The translations under genes were made by a program, and so were the position numbers. The notes beneath the pieces were generated by a model that was not told where the DNA came from, did not search any database, and saw only the letters and a list, made by a program, of their open reading frames with translations. DNA of 49,936 nt from positions 1 through 49,936 of the forward strand of contig CAJTOU010000024.1 of assembly GCA_910577835.1 (NCBI GenBank), written 5' to 3'. Source of the stretch: an uncultured Lachnospiraceae bacterium. GTDB lineage: Bacteria; Bacillota_A; Clostridia; Lachnospirales; Lachnospiraceae. Positions 33,748 through 42,500 of this stretch are shown here, piece after piece (within the stretch, counting starts at the first letter, position 1; every line of letters begins with the position of its first letter).

Positions 33748-34671
33748 CTATACCTCTCTCTTTTCGTCTGGATATTTAAGAATCCGTATAATATCGCTGT
33801 CTTTTGTATCCATATCACCAAGATACATTCTTTCATGCTCCGGTACTGCCTCATAAGCCTTGCGAAGCGCCTCCCTGTTAAATTCACTAGGGTCTGTCAG
33901 ATACGCATAATGAGCCCAGATACACTTGTCATGCGCATCTTTTTCTCCTGCCGCGCGGCAGACAAGCTCCTGTATTTCCTTTTGTTTCTCCTTCTTGGGC
34001 AGCTTGTAACGCTGCTTGGTTTCTCCAAGCAATACTCTGCCCAGTCCTTCGATTATCACCCATTCTTCTTTCTGTATAGATATTGTGAATATTCCCTGCT
34101 CAAACATTTCATTGATTTCTGCCAGCTCAAAGATTCTGTCCGGCTCGGCATCTATTTCAAGCGTTTTATCTGCATAGGCAGTAATTGTCGTAAGATAAAT
34201 CTGGTCTTTTTTTCGATAAAAAATATTACTGGTCTTTCCGTCAAAAGTAACATATCCAAATCCCGGTTTCACTTTATAAGAAATCGGCTCCGCAGTTGTT
34301 CTTACTCTTACCTTTGCCCATTTATCGATTTCTCCCTGCGTAGTCTGATAAATATTTTTCATTTCCGGATTCAGGCTTTTCACTGTTTTTTCTATATATT
34401 GATAGAAACCTTTGTTGTCATATTTCCAATGCGCGTCAAGAACTGGAAATTCTCCCAAACCATAAATGGAAATATTTCTGCCAATTGGAATACATGGTGT
34501 TACCCAGCCCCGTGCCAGTTCTTCCTTAAATTGCCTCAAATCGCTTCTGCGCCAGCAGCTTACAATGCCATTTTCATAAACTCCAAGATTTGTATAAAAG
34601 TAACTGCCGTTATGAATCACCGCTGGAATCGTCACGCCTTCCACACGTTGTCTGTAATATACTCTTCCCAT
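33748..34671 (-). CDS. Hypothetical beta-rich protein, 307 residues
   Basis: No signal peptide or membrane segment. Contains many aromatic beta-strand segments (GWVTPCIPIGRNISIYGLGEF, VKPGFGYVTFDGK), then a basic helical part (KLPKKEKQKEIQELVCRAAG) and a C-terminal AHYAYLTDPSEFNREALRKAY helix pair. Family not recognised. AGGAGG is present 13 nt before the ATG, rather far. A shadow frame of 331 codons runs opposite. It follows the gene at 34719-35174 by 47 nt and probably shares its transcript. Confidence 0.75.
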   Translation of the reverse strand: MGRVYYRQRVEGVTIPAVIHNGSYFYTNLGVYENGIVSCWRRSDLRQFKEELARGWVTPCIPIGRNISIYGLGEFPVLDAHWKYDNKGFYQYIEKTVKSLNPEMKNIYQTTQGEIDKWAKVRVRTTAEPISYKVKPGFGYVTFDGKTSNIFYRKKDQIYLTTITAYADKTLEIDAEPDRIFELAEINEMFEQGIFTISIQKEEWVIIEGLGRVLLGETKQRYKLPKKEKQKEIQELVCRAAGEKDAHDKCIWAHYAYLTDPSEFNREALRKAYEAVPEHERMYLGDMDTKDSDIIRILKYPDEKREV

Positions 34672-34718
34672 AAACGTTGTAATACCTCCTCATATAATTA
34701 TGATTGTTTTCTATACGC

Positions 34719-35174
34719 CTATTTCTTCCTGTCCTGAAATATTTTATGGATAATTTCTTCTATCGATGCATTAATTTCCAGCCCTATTTCATCCGGCCAG
34801 AAAATATAATCTGAAATATTTTCCAGTCCTGTTTCTTTCTCCAATATTTCTAACCAATAATCTGTCTTTTCAGGAGAATTATTAATATTTTTCACAATAT
34901 CTGCAATCTCTTTATCAGAAATTCCCTTTTTTTCAGGCTTTGGCATAAGCGCCTGCACTGCTGATTCTTCCAAATCCTGATAGGACCAGTAAGCCTCAAA
35001 ATCATATACAGACACTTCGTCATTTCCTGCCAGTTCCTTTAGTCGGTTGTCAAGAATTGTCAATTCCCGCATTACTTCTGCATCGTTTTCATAATTCTTT
35101 TTTTCTATTAAAGAGGCAGCTCTGTCTATAATCTCCATTGCCTTTGCCAATTTTGATTTGTCAACTTCCGGCAT
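34719..35174 (-). CDS. Hypothetical small acidic protein, 151 residues
   Basis: All-helical acidic protein (SKLAKAMEIIDRAASLIEKK ... LTILDNRLKELAGND), ending in a basic tail. Family not recognised. Two starts are possible: GTG at 35180, 4 nt after GAGG, and ATG at 35174, 10 nt after it; I chose the ATG. It heads a two-gene unit with the protein at 33748. Confidence 0.7.
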   Translation of the reverse strand: MPEVDKSKLAKAMEIIDRAASLIEKKNYENDAEVMRELTILDNRLKELAGNDEVSVYDFEAYWSYQDLEESAVQALMPKPEKKGISDKEIADIVKNINNSPEKTDYWLEILEKETGLENISDYIFWPDEIGLEINASIEEIIHKIFQDRKK

Positions 35175-35325
35175 GTCCACAAAACCTCACTGTATTATTC
35201 TATTTATAATATTATAAAACATCAGTTTGCTATAAGGTAAATTATAGCACAACACATATGCTATTTCAATTTATATTTTACATAATTTAATGCAAATTGT
35301 ACTATGAATACTACAAAGGAGGGTG

Positions 35326-35415
35326 ATGCCTATAAGCACAATAGAAGTATTAACTTTGCTGCTGGTCATTTATACGGCACTGTCTTATATAGACAATCAT
35401 AACAAAAAGAAATAG
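35326..35415 (+). CDS. Hol-Tox-like type I toxin peptide
   Basis: 29-residue peptide: a STxEVLTLLLVIYTALSYID membrane helix and a basic tail HNKKK, matching the putative holin-like toxin family of Firmicutes (xSTxExLTLLL ... YIDxHNKKK), although the membrane part is shorter than usual. A very strong ribosome site (AAAGGAGGGTG) abuts the ATG. The stop is followed at once by a terminator hairpin whose arm includes the stop codon, the layout of type I toxin-antitoxin loci with an antisense RNA. The gene is too small for standard gene finders and lies opposite to its neighbours. Confidence 0.75.
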   Translation: MPISTIEVLTLLLVIYTALSYIDNHNKKK

Positions 35416-35452
35416 CATCCCTACCCAGAGAAAGTAAGATGCTATTTCTTTT
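35409..35452 (+). terminator. Terminator of the toxin mRNA
   Basis: GAAATAGCATC (35409-35419) pairs with GATGCTATTTC (35438-35448) over 11 bp, followed by TTTT. The toxin stop codon is inside the left arm. On the other strand the same hairpin could end the antisense antitoxin RNA. Confidence 0.75.
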
Positions 35453-35503
35453 GCCATTCCGCAAGAAAAATCAAGCGGTCTTTTGTAATAATTTAAAATA
35501 TAA

Positions 35504-36430
35504 TTACCTTTTTCTTATCCACACATCCCCCGATACCGTTTCAAAATCAAACTCTGCATTTCCATTTCCATAAATCTTTGTATCTCCTTTTCCATTGACA
35601 GAAAACTCCGTATTCAAATCTCCGCTTACACTGTCAAGCTCTGCACTAAATCCATTCTCTTCTGGAATATATAAAGTAATATCCCCGCTGACTGTTTCTG
35701 CATTTACGTTCTCTACAAAGCTGTCACATCCAAGTTTTAAATCTCCTGATACCGCCTCTAAATCTGCCTTTTCAAATACACCTTCTATATAAGCACTTCC
35801 ACTGACTACATCTACATTTAATACATCTGTCTGTATGCTGTTTCCCTCTATATCTCCACTCACTCCTTCAATATCCAGTGTTTTTGTAATCAAATCCTTT
35901 ATATCTATTTTTCCTGATACCGTTTCAAAATCCATGCCTTTACTTTCAAAACCGCTGATATCTATATCCGCAGATACTGTTTCTATATCTATCTGATTCA
36001 TATTTTTCGCCATATTTCGTGGAATATAAACTGTCAAATCCTTTGATTTCGACCAGCTTCCAAAGGAAAAGAACTTCGCCTTCTGATACTGAATCGTAAG
36101 CTTTCCATTTTCTACCAGATACCTCATTTTTTGGTCATCATCAGAAACCTCTGTCTCTTTTGCATAAACCTGATTTTCCTCTGTAACCTCTACTGTAACG
36201 CTTCCTGCCATCCAGTTAATTTCAAGCTGATTGATTTCTTCCTCCAAAGTAAAGTTTCCTACCTTATATTTGCTTGAATTTGGATAGGAATATCCCATCC
36301 CAAAATTACAGCCTCTAAAATTTTTACCAAAAGAAATTCCCGATATTCCCAAAACCAAAATCAGAGTGAGAACCGCAGCTGCTGCTAGCCATGAGTAAAA
36401 CCGAATTCTGGCACCTTTTTTCTTATTCAT
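35504..36430 (-). CDS. DUF4097-type beta-strand repeat protein, membrane anchored
   Basis: 308 residues. Basic N-terminus, membrane segment (WLAAAAVLTLILVLGISG, about 14-31), then an extracellular right-handed beta-helix built from repeats of the form ETVSGDIxI (at least seven occurrences of VSGD/VSGK/VSAD). DUF4097 proteins are thought to act as envelope or adhesin-like proteins but their role is unknown. It is the last gene of padR - HAAS - DUF4097, a recurrent trio in Firmicutes; the gap to the preceding gene is 16 nt. Confidence 0.9.
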   Translation of the reverse strand: MNKKKGARIRFYSWLAAAAVLTLILVLGISGISFGKNFRGCNFGMGYSYPNSSKYKVGNFTLEEEINQLEINWMAGSVTVEVTEENQVYAKETEVSDDDQKMRYLVENGKLTIQYQKAKFFSFGSWSKSKDLTVYIPRNMAKNMNQIDIETVSADIDISGFESKGMDFETVSGKIDIKDLITKTLDIEGVSGDIEGNSIQTDVLNVDVVSGSAYIEGVFEKADLEAVSGDLKLGCDSFVENVNAETVSGDITLYIPEENGFSAELDSVSGDLNTEFSVNGKGDTKIYGNGNAEFDFETVSGDVWIRKR

Positions 36431-36446
36431 AAGTTTTCTTCCTTTC

Positions 36447-37169
36447 CTAATTCTTCATATCATAATATGCCTTTATTACATTTATTACAGCTCCCGCAAT
36501 CAGAAAAATCACCCATGTCACATGCCATGCCATTGTCATAAAGCTAACAATAATGTATAAAGCAGTAGTTACAGACCAGATAGCAGAACGAATGCTTTTA
36601 TATATTTCCCTGTCCTGCTCATTATTATTTTTCCACTCCTTAAAGTTTTCTACCATGGAATCATCTGCTTTTTGATATCTTGGTCTCGTTTTTCCATATA
36701 AAACAATCATACCTGTCGCCAGTGCAATCATAACAAACATAAAACATATACCTATTATTTCTCCACCTATTTGACTTCCAATAATTACTGGTACAACACA
36801 AAGAATATAAAGCATAATAGAGCCACATAATAAATAGGTTGATTTTTTCTCTTCTTTTTGCAACTCTGGTGTTCCTTCTTTTTTGGAAGATTTTTGAAAC
36901 ATGCTGCTGTTACTGCTGTATTGCTCTGTATTTTCTGTATACATACCCTCCTGTGCTTTTACTCCCATTGATGAAAGCAAATCATCCACATCCCCTATTC
37001 CTGATATGGCAGTATGATAAGCCTCTTCTTCAGATATTCCGTCTCTTACTAAATCTTCATATTTATCAATCACATTCTGAAGAATTTCCTCTCTTAATTC
37101 TACCACTTCCTTTGTCCGTTGCACCTTATCAAACAACGATTCTACATACATTCTTAATTTACTATGCAT
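36447..37169 (-). CDS. HAAS/DUF1700-type membrane protein
   Basis: 240 residues. The N-terminal helical HAAS-like domain (VVELREEILQNVIDKYEDLV, then ISEEEAYHTAISGIGDVDDL) resembles the regulatory domain that accompanies PadR repressors. A charged linker with a KKEGTPELQKEEKK stretch is followed by four membrane helices in two pairs (about 108-150 and 195-235). It probably conveys a membrane signal to the PadR protein encoded just upstream. AAAGGTGAGGTATT precedes the ATG. Confidence 0.88.
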   Translation of the reverse strand: MHSKLRMYVESLFDKVQRTKEVVELREEILQNVIDKYEDLVRDGISEEEAYHTAISGIGDVDDLLSSMGVKAQEGMYTENTEQYSSNSSMFQKSSKKEGTPELQKEEKKSTYLLCGSIMLYILCVVPVIIGSQIGGEIIGICFMFVMIALATGMIVLYGKTRPRYQKADDSMVENFKEWKNNNEQDREIYKSIRSAIWSVTTALYIIVSFMTMAWHVTWVIFLIAGAVINVIKAYYDMKN

Positions 37170-37196
37170 AATACCTCACCTTTCTTATTTGAGATT

Positions 37197-37523
37197 TTAC
37201 TCTTCTACCAATTTATCTATAATGTGCTTTGCAGTATTCCATTCGTCATATAGTTTATGGTAGGTTTCTTTTCCAAGCTCTGTAATTCTGTAATATTTTC
37301 TTCTTGCCCCAGTAGTTTCATCTCCCCAGTAGGATGCGATGCTGCCCGCATCCTCCAGCCTTTTAAATGCAGTATATAAAGTAGCTTCCTTTAATTCATA
37401 CATTCCTTCCGATAATACTTTAATATTTTTATTTACTTCATAACCATAGCTGTCCTTTTTCATCAGATGCGCCAATATAATAGTATCTGTATGTCCTCTG
37501 ATTAAATCCGACGTTATTGACAT
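37197..37523 (-). CDS. PadR-family transcriptional repressor
   Basis: 108 residues. The winged helix has the PadR pattern ILAHLMKKDSYGYEVNKNI, then LKEATLYTAFKRLEDAGSIASYW and ARRKYYRITELGKE. The ATG at 37523 is set by GGAGGTGATATAT; twelve upstream codons are not supported. It is the first gene of a three-gene operon whose promoter carries a palindrome at 37583-37609, a likely self-operator. Confidence 0.94.
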   Translation of the reverse strand: MSITSDLIRGHTDTIILAHLMKKDSYGYEVNKNIKVLSEGMYELKEATLYTAFKRLEDAGSIASYWGDETTGARRKYYRITELGKETYHKLYDEWNTAKHIIDKLVEE

Positions 37524-37572
37524 ATATATCACCTCCTCTGTTGTAATGCTGTATTTCATCTATGGTAGATAT

Positions 37573-37609
37573 AGTATAATTCAATATACCTCATCTGTCA
37601 AGGTATATT
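37573..37609 (-). promoter_or_regulatory. padR operon promoter with palindromic operator
   Basis: TTGACA (37601-37596), 17 bp, TATACT (37578-37573) is a near-perfect sigma-A promoter. AATATACCT and AGGTATATT (37583-37591 and 37601-37609), 9 nt apart, form a perfect inverted repeat across the -35 and spacer, a position where a bound PadR dimer would block RNA polymerase. Confidence 0.8.
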
Positions 37610-37730
37610 ATCTAATTAATTACAAAAATAACAAGAATATGATTCTCTGTAAAAGTCATATCATGAAAATATAGTGTGATTTTAGGTGAAAAATGGTTAC
37701 AGCACTATAAATTTGTGATACTTTTTTTGT

Positions 37731-37794
37731 CTATAAAAGAAAAAGCCATACATCATCAATCACACTAATGATGTACAGCTTTTTTCTTTTATAG
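37731..37794. terminator. Bidirectional terminator downstream of the second ECF operon
   Basis: CTATAAAAGAAAAAGC pairs with GCTTTTTTCTTTTATAG with one bulged base, and an inner stem TACATCAT/ATGATGTA closes the loop. T-tracts exist on both strands. It lies 66 bp after the stop at 37860. Confidence 0.8.
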
Positions 37795-37859
37795 GAAATT
37801 TCTTTACCTTTCCCACAATGCATCTTTTTTCAGAACAGCCATTGTAGAACAGTATCTGT

Positions 37860-38765
37860 TTACAGAGTAAATTCGCAGAAAAGTTCTTTTCTTTCTTCAT
37901 CCCCGTAAAACGTTTTTATAAAGCGATATGTTCCTTTTTCCAGACTTCCATATATATTGGACCAATCTGCATAAAATACATTTTCACTTTCCGGCTTTAG
38001 AATTTGTACAATTTCCTTCCATGCCGGCTCATTTATATAATCACACTCCAGCCAATTTCCATTTTCCAGTTTTTCAATACGAAAATCCGTTCCGGTAGTA
38101 GCCTCCTGATAGCCAAAATTGAAAATCAAAAATTCAGCTCCTTCAGAAGTAAGAGTATCTGTATTTAAAGAAATTATAAATCCAGCAGATGTTTGTGTTC
38201 CTCCTTCCGGTTCTCTATTGTCCAATGCCTCAAACCGTATCCACTGTTCACCGATATTGATATCAATACTATTCTCGTCCACATACTGAAAACCATAGCC
38301 GCTGCCAAAATTGGACTGATAATCTTCTTCAGGATATTTACCGCTCTCTACTGAAGAAAGGATACTGCCATCCATATTTCCGCATCTTGCCTCTATATCG
38401 CTTTCCCCAGCATCCACATAAAGCTTTCCTTCCAGCATTACCATTCTTTCAGATACTGTCGTATTTTGTTCTGTCATAGCTTCGGGTCCTTCAGAATTTT
38501 GTAAACTATTTTCTAAATCCTTTGTCAAACTTTCTCTGGTGCTGTCCGGTTCTGCCTCGCTCATAGCTTTGCCGCTTTTTTTCACAGAAAGTCCTGCTCT
38601 GCTGACACAGATAGCTCCCACAAAAACTGCAATACATGCGGCAAGTCCTGCAAATTTAATCATATTTCCATTCCATTTTCTGCTTTTCTTTACCGGACTG
38701 GCAGCCTCACTTATCATTCCTTCCTCAATATGCCCGATTTTTTTTAAAAATTCAATTCCTTTCAT
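37860..38765 (-). CDS. Membrane-anchored Ig-like protein paired with the second ECF sigma factor
   Basis: 301 residues, paralogue of 24735-25991. It has the same layout: cytoplasmic MKGIEFLKKIGHIEEGMISEA, membrane segment FAGLAACIAVFVGAICV, then an extracellular region ending in an Ig-like domain with WSNIYGSLEKGTYRFIK. It lacks the long central part of the paralogue. Its start overlaps the sigma stop (ATGA). Role as anti-sigma or sensor is inferred from this coupling. Confidence 0.8.
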   Translation of the reverse strand: MKGIEFLKKIGHIEEGMISEAASPVKKSRKWNGNMIKFAGLAACIAVFVGAICVSRAGLSVKKSGKAMSEAEPDSTRESLTKDLENSLQNSEGPEAMTEQNTTVSERMVMLEGKLYVDAGESDIEARCGNMDGSILSSVESGKYPEEDYQSNFGSGYGFQYVDENSIDINIGEQWIRFEALDNREPEGGTQTSAGFIISLNTDTLTSEGAEFLIFNFGYQEATTGTDFRIEKLENGNWLECDYINEPAWKEIVQILKPESENVFYADWSNIYGSLEKGTYRFIKTFYGDEERKELFCEFTL

Positions 38766-39319
38766 AAAATTACACCTTCTTTCTCTAAATACTGTTTCAG
38801 TCTTTTTCTCATTCGGAATAATATGGTTTTTACTTTTCCCTCACTTATTCCCATAAGCTCTGAAATTTGAGAAATAGAATCGCCATACCAGTATCTTCTC
38901 AAAAACACAACACGCTGTTCATAAGTATTCTGTCGCAGAAAATCACTTACAAGCTCTGATAATTCCTGTTCTTCTATCTGTGAAATTCCATTATCTGTAA
39001 CCACTCCGCTGTTTTCGAGCTCCTCGGACAATTCTATAATTTCTGCCCGACGCTTTTTGGCATTGTGATAGTCCAGTCTCCCCAAAGAAATATAACGAAT
39101 GCTTTTTGCCAGATAAGCAAGAAGGTTATCCGGCTTTGTCGGCGGAATCTGATTCCATGTACTTAAAAGCGTATCATTTAAACATTCTCCAGCCTCATGA
39201 ACATCCTTTAAAATATTTTCTGATATATGTGTAAGTATACTCCCATACTTTTTACTGGTTTCTTCCAGTGCACATTCATTGCGGGTAAAATATAATTGTA
39301 TAATTTCTTTATCTTCCAT
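38762..39319 (-). CDS. ECF-type RNA polymerase sigma factor, second copy
   Basis: 185 residues, clearly paralogous to 25988-26545 throughout (EDKEIIQLYFTRNECALEET against EDKDIIDLYFARNESALEET; RRYWYGDSISQISELMGISE). GAGGATAAATATG fixes the start at 39319; the 18 codons upstream come from the promoter region. It is followed by its own Ig-like membrane protein but has no C39 peptidase. Confidence 0.93.
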   Translation of the reverse strand: MEDKEIIQLYFTRNECALEETSKKYGSILTHISENILKDVHEAGECLNDTLLSTWNQIPPTKPDNLLAYLAKSIRYISLGRLDYHNAKKRRAEIIELSEELENSGVVTDNGISQIEEQELSELVSDFLRQNTYEQRVVFLRRYWYGDSISQISELMGISEGKVKTILFRMRKRLKQYLEKEGVIL

Positions 39320-39363
39320 ATTTATCCTCATTCTGCATATATACATTGAATGCTTTATTTGAA

Positions 39364-39406
39364 GGTCCTTCACCCTTTAAGTGGGATTTTTTTGCAGTGA
39401 GGTTTC
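39364..39406 (-). promoter_or_regulatory. ECF-type promoter block, copy 2
   Basis: GAAACCT, 14 nt, CCCACTTA, AAGGGTGAAGGACC on the minus strand, matching the block at 27616-27656 ahead of the paralogous operon. About 45 bp separate it from the start codon. Confidence 0.65.
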
Positions 39407-39416
39407 TCCAATTAAA

Positions 39417-39462
39417 AAAATCCGCATAAATTTTTTCTTTTTGAAAAAATTATGCGGATTTT
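39417..39462 (-). terminator. Terminator downstream of purL
   Basis: AAAATCCGCATAA..TTTTTTC pairs with GAAAAAATTATGCGGATTTT around a 5-nt loop; on the minus strand it is followed by a run of T. About 41 bp after the purL stop. Confidence 0.85.
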
Positions 39463-39503
39463 CTTCTGGAATTGCCTTTTTCAAGGATATACAAAATAAT
39501 TTC

Positions 39504-42500
39504 CTATGACATAAAGTATTTCACTCCGGATTCAAATACCTTCATATCCTGCTCTCCATAAATATTCATGGCAACAGACCTTCCTTTTCTTTCAATATGA
39601 GCCATCTTTCCAAAACATCTTCCGTCAGGACTGGTAATACCTTCAATCGCAGCGTAGGAACCATTTACATTCCACTCCTCGTCCATCGTCGGATTTCCTG
39701 CCTCATCTACATACTGTGTAGCTACCTGTCCATTTTCAAACAGTTTCTTTAGCCATTCCTGACCTGCCACAAAGCGCCCTTCTCCATGGGAAGCCGGTGT
39801 TACATAAGTTTTTCCAAGCTCCGCCTGCAAAAGCCAAGGAGATTTATTTGATACCACCTTTGTATATACCATCTTTGAAATATGGCGGTTAATCGTATTA
39901 AAAGTAAGGGTTGGCGATTTTTCATCCTGTCCTGTAATCTGCCCGTCTGGCACAAGTCCAAGTTTAATCAATGCCTGAAAACCGTTACAGATACCAAGCG
40001 CCAGTCCATCTCTTTGTTCTAACAGTCTGTGTACAGCTTCCTTTATCTTTTCATTCTGGAACGCTGTTGCAAAAAACTTTGCAGAACCATCCGGTTCGTC
40101 ACCTGCGGAAAATCCTCCCGGAAACATAATAATCTGCGCATTATCAATGCTCTTTTCAAAAACTGCCACAGATTCTCTGATATCTTCCGCATTTAAGTTC
40201 TTAAATACCTTTACAACAACATCAGCACCTGCCTGTTCAAATGCCTTTGTACTGTCATATTCACAGTTTGTACCCGGAAATACTGGAATAAAGACCGTTG
40301 GTCTTGCCACTTTATGTTTACATATATACACATTATCTGCATGATATACAGGAGTATCCAAACTTTCTTTCTTGTCAGAAGCACGTGTAGGAAACACCTT
40401 TTCCAGTGGAGTCTTCCATGCCTCAAAAGCCTGTTCCATGGAAATCTCTACTGTCCCATATGTGAATCCGGCATTGTTTGTTACAGTACCAATGGTCATA
40501 TAGCTGTCAGGAAGTTCTTTCATTACTTCTTCCAGCTCTTTCAGTTTTTCGGCAGACACTTCCGCTACCAGATTACCAAATTCCACAGCAAACAAATCCT
40601 CTGCCTTTACACTTTCCTCTATATTTACACCCAGTCCGTTTCCAAATGCCATTTTTGAAACTGCTGCTGCCACACCCTTTGCATCCAGCGCATAAGCGGA
40701 AAGAATAACTTTTTTCTGAATCAATTCATGTACAGCCTGATATACTTTCATTACTCTGTCATATACCGGCTTGTCATATTCGTCTCTTTCAATCACAAAC
40801 TTTACAAGTTTATTTCCAGCCTTTTTCAGTTCAGGTGTAATAATATCTCCCTGTTTTGCAACATCTACCGCAAAAGAAACCAGTGTCGGCGGAACATCAA
40901 TCTCATTAAATGTACCGGACATACTGTCCTTGCCGCCAATCGACGGAAGTCCAAAGCCGAGCTGGGCATCGTAAGCACCAAGAAGCGCTGCAAATGGCTG
41001 ACTCCACCTTCTTGGCTCCTCTGTCATCCTTCTGAAATATTCCTGAAAGGTAAAACGAATCTTTTTATAATCACCACCGGCAGCCACAATTCTTGCCACT
41101 GACTCCACAATCGCATAAATTGCTCCATGATATGGACTCCAGCTTGATAAATATGGGTCAAAGCCATAACTCATCATGGTAACTGTATCACAGTTTCCTT
41201 TCAGCACCGGAAGCTTCGCTACCATTGTCTGTACTTCTGTGGTCTGATATTTTCCGCCATAAGGCATAAATACAGAACCTGCTCCAATCGAACCGTCAAA
41301 CATTTCCACAAGCCCCTTCTGAGAGCATACATTTAAATCAGACAATGTTTCCAGCCATTTTTCTTTGACATTTTCGATACTGCCTTTTTGGAAGAAATTA
41401 TCCTCTTTTATCGGCATATCTACAAGAACTCCGGTTTCCTGATGTGCGCCGTTTGTATCAAGAAATGCTCTGGAAATATCCACAATTGTCTTTCCTCTCC
41501 ATTTCATGGTAAGCCTTGGCTCTTCTTTTACAATCGCTACCTTTACAGCCTCAAGATTTTCCTCAGCAGCGTATTTCATAAATTCATCTACATTTTCAGG
41601 AGATACTACCACAGCCATTCTCTCCTGTGATTCGGAAATTGCGATTTCTGTTCCGTCAAGACCGGCGTATTTTTTCGGCACCATATCAAGATTAATATCG
41701 AGACCGTCTGCCAGCTCGCCAATCGCAACAGATACGCCGCCTGCGCCAAAATCATTACATTTTTTTATTAACAGACTGACTTCTTCTCTTCTGAATAATC
41801 TCTGAATCTTTCTCTCCGTAGGCGCATTTCCTTTTTGAACCTCCGCGCCGCAGGTTTCCAGTGATTTTGTCGTATGAACCTTGGAAGAGCCTGTCGCGCC
41901 GCCACAGCCGTCACGCCCTGTTCTTCCTCCCAGAAGAATAATAATATCACCCGGGTCAGAGGTTTCACGAATTACCGCACGTCTTGGCGCAGCACCCATA
42001 ACAGCACCAATTTCCATTCTCTTTGCCACATAATCCGGATGATATATCTCTTTTACATATCCAGTAGCAAGTCCGATTTGATTGCCATAAGAGCTGTATC
42101 CGTCTGCAGCCTGTCTGACCAGCTTTTTCTGTGGAAGCTTGCCCTTTAAGGTTTCTTTTAAAGATTTTGTAGGGTCTGCGGCACCTGTTACACGCATTGC
42201 CTGATAAACATAGGTACGTCCCGACAGCGGGTCCCTGATAGCGCCGCCAAGGCAGGTTGCAGCGCCGCCGAATGGCTCTATTTCTGTTGGATGATTATGT
42301 GTTTCATTTTTAAAGTTTACAAGCCATTCCTCTGTTTTTCCATCTATCTCTACCGGTACCACAATCGAGCAGGCATTGATTTCATCGGATTCCTCCTGGT
42401 CCGCAAGCTTTCCTTCTTTTTTCAGTTTTCTCATGGCCATAAGAGCAAGGTCCATCAGGCAGACAAATTTATCCTTTCTTCCCTGAAAAACCTCTTCCCT

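Noticed and set aside
33742..34737. A 331-codon open frame on the plus strand
   Set aside because: It is exactly opposite the 307-residue minus-strand gene, is Phe/Cys/Arg-rich like a shadow frame, and lacks a ribosome site; it also runs through the intergenic region.
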